Shown piece after piece: positions 56,559 to 64,000 of a DNA stretch of 64,000 nucleotides (positions within the stretch are counted from its first letter, which is position 1; each line of letters opens with the position of its first letter). The notes below the pieces were generated by a model that searched no databases, was not told the origin of the DNA, and saw nothing but the letters and a program-made list of their open reading frames with translations. The stretch spans positions 1,116,001-1,180,000 of the forward strand of contig CAWHVG010000003.1 of assembly GCA_963832725.1 (NCBI GenBank). Direction: 5' to 3'. Source of the stretch: JAEZBP01 sp963832725 (GTDB taxonomy: Bacteria; Myxococcota_A; Polyangia; Polyangiales; Sandaracinaceae). A program made the translations under genes and the position numbers.

Positions 56559-59128
56559 CTACACGCCCGACGCCCTCGCGTCTCGCGGTGGAGCAGCCGC
56601 GGCCTGTTCCTTGGCGCGGCGCACCCCGAGCAGATAAAGCGCCGCCGGCAGCGCCAAGACCGCCGCAGCGAGGCAGGTCACCTCACTGATGGCCGTGGCC
56701 GCGCCGAACGAGTTGAGCGCCTGATTGCTGCTCGTGTGGAGCGAGATGTAGCCGATGACGGTGGTGAGCGAGCAGAGGATCACCGCGCCGCCAGTGCCCT
56801 CGACGGCCTCGCGGACGGCGGCCAGCGGGTCGCGCCCGCCGTCGACCTCGTCCGCGTAGCGCCGCATCACGTTCACCGCGTAGTCCACGCCGTTTCCGAA
56901 CGTGATCGGGAAGGCCACGAAGTTCAGGAAGTTCAGCCGCATCCCGAGCACGGCCATCGTGCCCGCCATCCACAGGATGCCGACCAGGAGCGAGAGGAGC
57001 GTCAGCCAGCGCTGCTTCGGCTCGCGGAACGTCACGATGAGGAGCAGGACGGTGGCCAAGAACGCGATGCCGACCGCGCGCGGTCCGTCGTGCCACACCG
57101 TCTCCATGAGAATCGGCGAAGACCGTCGCGGTGCCGGCCACCGGTGGAGGCTCGCTCGCACCGCGCGCGCGGAGGCTGCGGGCCGCCGCCGCCCACCGGG
57201 TCAGGTACATGCCGTCCCAGGCGTTCTCCGACGTGTCGTGCTCGATGAAGAACAAGCGCCCACGGGTTCCGTCCCGCTCCGTGTAGGGGCGCGCGACGGC
57301 GTCCGGCAAATCCGCGGGCCTCAGCGGATCGATCCGCTCGGGTGGGATCTGCTCGTCGATCTTCCCCTGGATCTCGGCGCTCACGTGCGGCCGGATGTCG
57401 AGCATCAGCTGGCGGATCTGATCGAGCAGGCGGACCTTCTGCGCTTGGTCGGCCGGGAGTAAGTCGTCGACCGATTTCACGTCGCCGTAGGCGTGCGGAT
57501 ACGCGTCACGATGGGTGGCGAGGTAGCGCTGGAAGCGCTCCGCCTCCTCTCGGCTCGGTGCAAGAACCGCGAGCGCGCTGCCCGCGCCGGTATCGGAGAG
57601 GATCGGTCGCGACAGGCGGAGCACGATCTCCGGGTCCGAGCTCGGATCCCGATCGGTCCGCAGCCGCCGGAAATCGTACTCCATCGGATCGTTGACGATG
57701 GCCCAGCCGACCAGGCCGGCGGTCACCACCGTCAGCAGAAGCGAGACGGTCAGCACCGTCCGCGGACGGCCGAGCGCGATGCGTGCGAAGAGCACGCCGT
57801 AGAAGCCCTTGTGCTGCGTCGTGCTCTTGAACGTGAGGGGCTTGAGGCGCTCGAACGCGACCACGAGCGAGGGCAGGAGCAGGTACGCACCAATCCAGCA
57901 GAGGACCATCCCGGCCCCGCCGACCACCCCGAAGTCCCGGAAGCCACGGTAGTCCGTGCTCATCAGCGAGCCGTACGCGACGCCGGCGGCAAGCGACGCC
58001 GTCAGGGTGCCCTTCCAGGTGCCGCGGTGACTGGTCACCAGGGCGGTGTGCACGTCCTCGCCGGCCCGACGCGCCTCGAAATAGCGAGCCAGCCAGATGA
58101 TGTTGGGATTGATCCCGTTGCCGACGACGATGCTGCTCAAGAACGCGCTCGACGCGTTCAGGTAGTTCACGGTCAGCTCCGCGAACCCGAAGGTGAGCAA
58201 GACCGGCGGGATCAGGCTCAGGCTCAAGAGCGGAATGGGTCGGACGCGGAGGAAGAAGACGTAGATCGCCAGCATCACGAGGGCGATCGTCAGCAGCGTG
58301 GCGTTCCGGACCGCGTCGACGAGCGCTTCCGTCTCCTGCTGGACCTCGATCAGCGTCCCGCCCCAGTAGATGTGCAGGTCGGGCGCGTAGCGATCGGGGT
58401 GCAGCTCGTCGATCTCGTGCTGCATCGCCCGGACGAGCCGGTCGGTCTGCTCCGCGTCGCCGCCGTTGATCCGGGTATGGACGACCATCAGCACCACGCT
58501 CTCGTTCGGGTGCTGGAAGAAGCCGTCGGGGAAGCGGCGCTCGGCGTCCTGTCGGGCCTCCTCGGCGTCGTGCTCGATGCGCGAGACCACCGCCGCCGGG
58601 TCAGGCGGCTCTTCATCGCCGAGAATCGATGTAGAAGGGGTTCGCGTGCGCTCGCTCGTAGTCGAGCCGCTCCTGCAGCGAGTCCCGCACCGACTCGAGC
58701 TCGTCGAGGTCGGCATAGAGGTGGCGGTGCGCTTCGACGAAGCTCGTGAAGTCCGAGATGTTCCAGTCGACGCCGGTCACCTGGTAGCGCTCGAGCCCCT
58801 CGACACGCTCCGCGAAGTCGCGCGTGAAACGATGCAGCGCCTCGGTGTCCTCGGCCTTGATGGCGAGCGTCATCGCCTGCTGGCCGCGGAAGCGCTCCTG
58901 GATCTCCTCCAAATCTCGCACGCTCTGCGCGCTCTCCGGCAGCATCGCCGTGAAGTCGCTGTTGAGCGTGAGCCCGTCGGTGACCCCCGGGACCCCGACG
59001 ATGAGCGGAAGCGCCGCTAGGCCGAGCGCGAACGCCACGCCGATGATCAACCAGGGTCGGCGATACTGGAAGCCGGCCAGCCGTTCCGGGAGCCCAGGCC
59101 CGCGCGCCTCGCGCTCGTGCTTCGCCAT
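56559..59128 (-). CDS. RND/MMPL-family lipid exporter (two frame breaks)
   Basis: ATG at 59128, overlapping the flippase stop by one base. N-terminal membrane helix (RPWLIIGVAFALGLAALPLI) and periplasmic start (NSDFTAMLPESAQSVRDLEE). A +1 near 58620 leads to the main part with two clusters of membrane helices (TLLTIALVMLAIYVFFLRV, NYLNASSAFLSSIVVGNGIN, DFGVVGGAGMVLCWIGAYLL) and the second periplasmic loop. A second +1 near 57110 leads to the C-terminal helices (GFGNGVDYAVNV-like FPITFGNGVDYAVNVMRRYA). Corrected length is about 856 residues. Members of this group export hydrophobic lipids, hopanoids or glycolipids. The adjacent MCE and flippase genes support lipid export. Confidence 0.85.
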
Positions 59129-60178
59129 CAGGCAGGCCCCCGGGAGCTGGCCGGCGCGAGCGCGGCGGCCTCGGGCTGGACTTGGGGCTTCCACACCGCG
59201 CCGATCGCGAGCGCGGAGCCCGCGAGCGTGAACTGGCAAATCCGGGCCACCAGCGCGATGGCGATCGCCTCGGCTACCGCGTCCTGGAGGCCGAGATCCG
59301 CGGCGAAGAGCGTGTAGGCGCCCTCGGTGATGCCGACCTGGTTCGGCACCATGTCCCCGAAGCCGGCGCCGACCAGGTGGATGGCCTGCGCCACGAGCCC
59401 GCTCTCGAGTGTGAGGGCACCGCCGACCGCGAGCAGGATCGCGCCGTACTGCACGGTCTGGAAGAGGCGCCCGACCAAGGCGGAGACGATGGGGAGCAAA
59501 GGCAGCGCAGGCATCTCCCGCAGCGACGCGTCGAAGTGGCTGCCGTGCGAAGCCAGCGTCTTGATCCGACGCCCGAGCCAACCGCCCACGTTCGAGGCGC
59601 GCGCTCCGAAGAGGAGCACCGACCCCAGCACGGCGGTGACCAGCCCGTTGCCGCCGACGAGGAGTGCGAGCGTGTCGGTCGGACCGACGGAGAGCGCGAC
59701 CGCGATGTAGCAGGGGATGGAGATCAGGGTGTTGCCCCAGAGCGTCACACCCTGCAGCACCGTCGCCCCCGCCGCCGCGCGGGGACCGCCGATGTAGGGC
59801 GCCAGGCTCGCCGCCCGCATCACCTCACCACCGGCGCGACCGGCCGGGAGCAGGATCATCGATCCCATACGCCATCATTCCGGACCGCAGCCATACCCGA
59901 GCCGGCACGCGCCTGGCCCGCTCGCCGTACATGAGGCGAAGCGACACGACGTCCATCCCGACGAAGCCGATCTCGCAGAGCATCACGAGAGGCAGCCAAA
60001 CCCCTGCCCGAACGAGGGTGTTCCAGACCGCGTCCGCGCCTGCGTCGACCACGAGCCCGACCACGGCGGCGACGCCGAGTCCGAGGAGCACCCACCGCCC
60101 GATGGCCTTCACCCGATCCCAGCGGGAGCGTTTGGCCGGGTTGGTCTCCTCTTCGTGGTGGGCTTCGCCCTCGCTCAT
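59128..60178 (-). CDS. Flippase-like integral membrane protein (UPF0104/LPG synthase TM family, frameshifted)
   Basis: ATG at 60178, overlapping the aminotransferase stop (ATGA). A charged cytoplasmic start is followed by about seven to eight membrane helices (WVLLGLGVAAVVGLVVDAGA, LVMLCEIGFVGMDVVSLRLM and others) and the conserved tail HLVGAGFGDMVPNQVGITEG followed by Tyr/Thr-rich helix. A +1 near 59862 joins MMAYGI to MILLPAGRAGGEVMR. Corrected length is about 350 residues. The family includes lysyl-phosphatidylglycerol flippases and mannosyl-lipid flippases. Here it most likely moves a lipid intermediate across the inner membrane. Confidence 0.78.
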
Positions 60179-61524
60179 CCGCCCTCGTCGATCCGCTGCG
60201 CGACCTCGATCAGCGCGTCGCGACGGCTCCACACCTTGGCGAACGCCTCGGCGTAGCGATCCACCACCTCACTCGATTGCGCGATCAGGGGGCGGGTCTG
60301 GGAGAAGAGCACGACAGAGCCGTCGAGGAGCGCCCTCGCGCGGGGGAAGTTGGCGAGGTCGTAGCTCGCTCGCAAGGCGTTTACGTCCTCGGCGTTCGTG
60401 AACGGCCAGCCGCCCCCGAACCCCTTCAGCTCGCTGAAGAGCGGGTGCTCCGGCAGCGTGTGGTCCTGCCACAAGACGGCGTTGGCCCCCTCGGCGTTCA
60501 AGGCCGCCAGCAGCACGTCGCGGAGCACCCGCGGAGGCAGATCGATCCCCGCCGCGTTCGGATCCACGGCCACCCGCACCTTGTGGAAAACGCTCTCCAC
60601 GCCCTCGGGCTCCCCGAAGGGGCGCACACCCGGCAGCTCGGAGAGCGCCGCGAAGAGTCGCCGCACATTGACCTGCGCCGCCTCCGTCCGCGCGGGCAGC
60701 TTGGCGAGCTGCGCCCGCGCGAACGCCGCCATCAGCTCGTTGCCACGGAACATGTGGCCCATCCCGCCGCTCACGAGCGGGCTGCCACCGTCGAGGGCCC
60801 GACGCACGTCGTAGCGCTCGCGCCCGGCCAGCGTGAGGTTCATGCCGAAGCTGCGAGCCCGATTGGCCCGCTCGAGCAGCGCCTCGTCGTTCGTGACGAG
60901 CACGCCGCCCTCCCCCGCCGAGAGGTTCTTGCTCGACTGCAGGGAGAAACCCGCCGCCGCGCCCAGCGAACCCGCGGGCGCACCGCGGTAGCGCGCGCCG
61001 TGGGCCTGCGCGGCGTCCTCGACCACCGCCAGTCCGTGCTTCTCGGCCACGTTCAGGATGGGCGCCATGTCGGCCGGGCAGCCGTGGACGTGCACCGGCA
61101 TGATCGCCTTGGTGCGCGGCGTGATGGCGGCCTCGATCAGCGCCGGGTCCATGTTCCCGGTGCCTGCATCGACGTCGACGAAGCGCGGGATCGCGCCCTG
61201 CTGCAGGACGCAGATCGCCGTCGCCACGAAGCTGTAGGCCGGAACGATCACCTCGTCGCCTTCGTCGACCTCGAGCCCCGCCAGCGCCAGCTGCAGCGCG
61301 CTCGTCCCCGAGTGGGTCAAGAGCGCGTGCTTCGTGCCGGCGAAGGCGGCCATCTCGGCTTCGAAGGCTCGCGCCTCCGGCGCGTCCCCACCGCTGAGCA
61401 CCCCGCGCTCGAGCACGCGGGCCACCGCCTCTCGCTCCTCGCCCTCCACGATGGGCCACGTGACGTGGTCCTCTTCGCCGAGGAGGGGCGATCCGCCCAG
61501 AATCGCGAGCTCGTTCGCAGCCAT
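60175..61524 (-). CDS. DegT/DnrJ/EryC1/StrS-family PLP aminotransferase
   Basis: 449 residues. Motifs: HSGTSALQLALAGLEVDEGD, VIVPAYSFVATA, VEDAAQAHGARYRG (Asp binding pyridoxal N1), and FSLQSSKNLSAGEGGVL with the PLP Lys199. The family transfers an amino group from glutamate or glutamine to a keto group of a sugar nucleotide or, in the StsC/StrS branch, a keto-cyclitol. The ATG at 61524 follows AGGGAG. It overlaps the flippase gene and lies 226 bases downstream of inositol-phosphate synthase, which makes an inositol-derived substrate plausible but unproven. Confidence 0.9.
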   Translation of the reverse strand: MAANELAILGGSPLLGEEDHVTWPIVEGEEREAVARVLERGVLSGGDAPEARAFEAEMAAFAGTKHALLTHSGTSALQLALAGLEVDEGDEVIVPAYSFVATAICVLQQGAIPRFVDVDAGTGNMDPALIEAAITPRTKAIMPVHVHGCPADMAPILNVAEKHGLAVVEDAAQAHGARYRGAPAGSLGAAAGFSLQSSKNLSAGEGGVLVTNDEALLERANRARSFGMNLTLAGRERYDVRRALDGGSPLVSGGMGHMFRGNELMAAFARAQLAKLPARTEAAQVNVRRLFAALSELPGVRPFGEPEGVESVFHKVRVAVDPNAAGIDLPPRVLRDVLLAALNAEGANAVLWQDHTLPEHPLFSELKGFGGGWPFTNAEDVNALRASYDLANFPRARALLDGSVVLFSQTRPLIAQSSEVVDRYAEAFAKVWSRRDALIEVAQRIDEGG

Positions 61525-61693
61525 GGTCTTCGCGCTCCCTGGACCAGCACCGAATCGTCATCGGCCCTCGCGCGGCTTCGTGCGCTGGGGCCGAGCCTTG
61601 GGCTGGTTCCGCTTTCGATCCATCACACAGAACGCGGGCGCGGGGTCCCGCTACAGGCGAGACCCCGCTCTCGATCGCTTCGACACGATCACC

Positions 61694-61712
61694 GCCCGCC
61701 CCGTGGGCGGGC
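61694..61712. terminator. Perfect GC hairpin downstream of the inositol-phosphate synthase gene
   Basis: GCCCGCCC and GGGCGGGC form an exact 8-bp stem with a 3-base loop, 39 bases after the stop of the inositol-phosphate synthase gene on the minus strand. It lacks a T tract. It may attenuate rather than fully stop transcription into the aminotransferase gene. Confidence 0.45.
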
Positions 61713-61750
61713 AGCAGGGGACGATCGGCTCGGCGAACGCCGAGCCCGGC

Positions 61751-62959
61751 TCACTTGTCGGCGTGCTTCTTCGCCCACTCGAGCAGCATCGCCTCCTGCT
61801 CGAAGAGGTTGTGCTGGGGCTGCTCGCCAGGCGCCGCGTAGGGGCTCTTGAAGTAGAGCGAGAGCTGGCGCTGGATGCCCTTCTCGCCCTTGCGCTTGGC
61901 CACGTCGAGCAGCCGCACGAGGTCGAGGCAGAGCGGTGCGGCGAGGATCGAGTCCTGACAGAGGAAGTTGATCTTCATCTGCATGGGAACGCCGCAGAAG
62001 CCGATGAGATCGATGTTGTCCCAGGCTTCCTTCGCGTCACCGCGGGGCTTGTAGTAGTGGATGTGGACCTGGTGGTTCTCGATGCGGTAGCCGACGATCG
62101 AGTCGAGCACGGCCGCCTTGCTGAGAACCTTGGTCTTGTTGCTCGCCGGCGAGTCGAGGATGAGCCCGTCGTTGTTGCCGAGGAAGTTGACCGAGTACCA
62201 GCCCTCGACCTTGATGTTGCGGACCTTGAACATGGCCGCGAGCGCGGTCTTGAGCAGGGTCTGACCGGTCTTGCCATCCATGCCGGCGTAGGGATTGCCG
62301 GTCTTGTCAGCCTGCTCCTGCAGCGCCGGGATGTTCGTCAGGCTGGGCGCGAAGTTGCAGTACGGGATGCCCAGCTTGTTCGCGACGTAGAAGTAGCGCA
62401 TGGCCGGCGAGATGGCCGGGTCGTTCGCGTCGAGGCCCTTCTCGAACGCCGCGAGCGTCTCGTGGCACTCGGTGAGCTCCATCCAGCGCTCGGTCGAGGC
62501 CAGGTTGACCATCACCAGGCGGTCCAGCCCGTTGTTCTTCTTGAAGTCCTCGAGGCACTTCTCGATGTGCTCGAGCTCGCCGCGGAAGTCCTTGGCGACG
62601 ACCACGTTCTCGCCCTTGCAGTTCTCGGCGTACTCACCCGAGAAGACCGCGGGCCAGGGGGTCATGGCCTCGAGCTCTTCCTTGATCTGCTCGAGCTGCG
62701 CGACGGGCAGCACGCGATGGTGCGTGGCCGCCTCGTAGACGTTCTTGAACGCCAGGTCCCACCCGCCGAACACGATGTTGTCGAGCTTCGGGAACTCGAG
62801 CATGTCCGTAACTTGTTCACCGGGCGCCGGGTTGCCGACCTCGGTCAGCATTCCGTAGCGCGGCGTCAGGTCCCGGGCCATCAGGCGGGTACCGGCGATG
62901 AGGGTGGACGAGACGGCGCCGTTGACGCCGATGACGACTACACCGAGCTTGTCTTGCAT
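61751..62959 (-). CDS. ino1: Inositol-3-phosphate synthase
   Basis: 402 residues, of the bacterial/actinobacterial-archaeal length class rather than the long eukaryotic form. NAD motif VVVIGVNGAVSSTLIAG, then ..NLASTERWMELTECHETL.., YCNFAPSLTNIPALQEQA, GMDGKTGQTLLKTALAAMF and WYSVNFLGNNDGLIL, conserved in the catalytic site with the Lys residues. It converts glucose-6-phosphate to 1L-myo-inositol-3-phosphate, the first step to inositol lipids and cyclitols. The ATG at 62959 is 43 bases after the GH3 stop, so the two are probably co-transcribed. Confidence 0.95.
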   Translation of the reverse strand: MQDKLGVVVIGVNGAVSSTLIAGTRLMARDLTPRYGMLTEVGNPAPGEQVTDMLEFPKLDNIVFGGWDLAFKNVYEAATHHRVLPVAQLEQIKEELEAMTPWPAVFSGEYAENCKGENVVVAKDFRGELEHIEKCLEDFKKNNGLDRLVMVNLASTERWMELTECHETLAAFEKGLDANDPAISPAMRYFYVANKLGIPYCNFAPSLTNIPALQEQADKTGNPYAGMDGKTGQTLLKTALAAMFKVRNIKVEGWYSVNFLGNNDGLILDSPASNKTKVLSKAAVLDSIVGYRIENHQVHIHYYKPRGDAKEAWDNIDLIGFCGVPMQMKINFLCQDSILAAPLCLDLVRLLDVAKRKGEKGIQRQLSLYFKSPYAAPGEQPQHNLFEQEAMLLEWAKKHADK

Positions 62960-63002
62960 CGGACTTCTACTCTCTCGAAAAGGCTGGACTGTGGGTCACG
63001 GA

Positions 63003-64000
63003 TCAACGGACGTACGAGCGCAGAATCTCTTTGCGATCGTCGTCCAGGATCCGGGGGAATTTGGTCTGAACGCTGTGATTTCCGATGTCCGCCATGAAAC
63101 GGCGGACCGAGCCCTGAGGCAAAACGACCAGCTCGGGGCGTAGAATGGCCACGTCGTCCTCGCGATGCTCGCAGTAGACGCGGTTCTGCTGGCCGAGCGC
63201 GCGGTCGAACTCCGCCACGAACGCGTCGCGGTCGGCGGGCGCCTCGCCGAGGAACTCGACGAAGACCACGTAGCGGGAGCGGGCTGTGCCCTCGACGCCC
63301 ACGTCGGCGGCGGCGCCGTAGTCGACGGAGCGCGTCCCCGTCGCCTCGAGCGCGGCCTCCACGGCGCGCTGGATCTCGACGTGGGTGGTCAGCTCCTGGG
63401 TCGTGCTGAGGCAGCCGCTCAGGCGCCCGGCGAACTCGATGCGGAGCGGATCGACCGACGGGAAGCGCACCAGATCACCCAGCCGATAGCTGTAGAGCCC
63501 GCTCGGCGTGGTCACGTGGATCGCGTAGAGGCGGTCCTTCTCGACCTCCCACAAGGGCACGCGCCGCGGCCACGGGTCGTCCGCGTCCTCCACCGGCACG
63601 AACTCGAAGAACACGCCGCGGTCCGGGATCATCAGCATGCCCGGCTCGCCGCTGTGGTCCGTGGCGGCGAAGATGCCGCCCTCGGTCGCGTTGTAGGTGT
63701 CGACGAGGACGAAATCGTCCGTGCCCATCCGCTCACGGAGCACCGGCATGTAGGGGTCGGCCGAGACGCCGCCGCCCACCAGCACCTTCAGGTTGGGCCA
63801 GATATCCGTCACGCCCCTCACGTCGTGGCCCTTGGCCCGCGCCAGCTCGAGGAGCTTGTCGAAGAGGAGCGAGAACCAGCACGTGGTCCCGGCGATCCCG
63901 CGCAGATCGTAGTCGTAGTAGCGCTCGACGATCCGCTCGAGCTTGAGATCGTAGTCGTCGATGTCTCGGATGTCCTTCTCGGGAAGCTGCGCCGGCTTGG
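63003..64000 (-). CDS. GH3-family acyl-adenylate amido ligase (5' end outside window)
   Basis: The frame runs open to the window edge, giving about 332 C-terminal residues. Diagnostic GH3 segments: AGTTCWFSLLFDKLLELA, LKVLVGGGVSADPYMPVL, VDTYNATEGGIFA, LYSYRLGDLVRFPS and the C-terminal domain ending HSVQTKFPRILDDDRKEIL. GH3 enzymes adenylate a carboxylic acid and couple it to an amine, best known for auxin in plants; bacterial members are mostly uncharacterised. It is the first visible gene of the minus-strand lipid locus and probably acylates an amino compound made there. Confidence 0.88.
   Translation of the reverse strand, partial: KPAQLPEKDIRDIDDYDLKLERIVERYYDYDLRGIAGTTCWFSLLFDKLLELARAKGHDVRGVTDIWPNLKVLVGGGVSADPYMPVLRERMGTDDFVLVDTYNATEGGIFAATDHSGEPGMLMIPDRGVFFEFVPVEDADDPWPRRVPLWEVEKDRLYAIHVTTPSGLYSYRLGDLVRFPSVDPLRIEFAGRLSGCLSTTQELTTHVEIQRAVEAALEATGTRSVDYGAAADVGVEGTARSRYVVFVEFLGEAPADRDAFVAEFDRALGQQNRVYCEHREDDVAILRPELVVLPQGSVRRFMADIGNHSVQTKFPRILDDDRKEILRSYVR

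Overview
The window is about 70% G+C with dense short-gap gene packing. It carries pilT-pilC-pilS, hybrid histidine kinases, FHA and PEGA proteins, many lipoproteins with low-complexity linkers, type VI secretion cargo genes and a GH3-family ligase. This mix points to a Myxococcota (myxobacterial) chromosome, most like the Polyangiales/Sandaracinaceae side of the phylum. That placement is inferred from gene content and composition, not from a marker search. I saw no rRNA, tRNA, CRISPR array or insertion sequence.

Layout. 1-8.3 kb: end of a HEAT-repeat protein, a lone rplC followed at once by rlmE, a DUF1517 secreted/membrane protein, a LysM-M23 peptidase, a thioredoxin and a PP2C phosphatase fused to a cyclic-nucleotide-binding domain. 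8.4-22.3 kb: a hybrid histidine kinase, a type-B carboxylesterase, low-complexity membrane proteins, a TPR lipoprotein overlapping glnD, an N-acetylmuramoyl-L-alanine amidase, a YbjN protein, a PEGA membrane protein, and a chlorite-dismutase/HemQ-like protein overlapping a HIT hydrolase. 22.3-28.9 kb: a roughly 1,230-residue iron-sulfur/FAD/NAD oxidoreductase divergent from purM plus an FAD protein. 28.9-33.0 kb: pilT, pilC and pilS. 33.0-42.6 kb: a type VI secretion cargo island (VgrG, a DUF2169-pentapeptide fusion, a second pentapeptide protein, DUF3540, DUF4150 PAAR-like, two unknown zinc-ribbon proteins). 42.6-48.6 kb, minus strand: two alpha/beta hydrolases, a lipoprotein, trpG-trpD-trpC and an NAD-dependent epimerase. 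48.6-54.9 kb: a membrane protein behind a strong promoter with a long leader, two convergent FHA paralogues, a secreted protein, an EI24-type membrane protein and a glycine-zipper protein. 54.9-64.0 kb, minus strand: GH3 ligase, inositol-phosphate synthase, a DegT/StrS aminotransferase, a flippase-like protein, an RND/MMPL exporter and an MCE/MlaD protein, which together look like a lipid synthesis and transport locus.

Two features run through the whole window. First, at least 14 genes, including trpD and rlmE, are broken by single-base frame shifts, and about 20 of the 22 breaks are +1. This looks like uncorrected insertion error in the assembly rather than gene decay, so I annotate each as one gene with the break position. 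Second, several start codons sit only 6-7 bases after a TANNNT- or GATACT-like box, as expected for leaderless transcripts.
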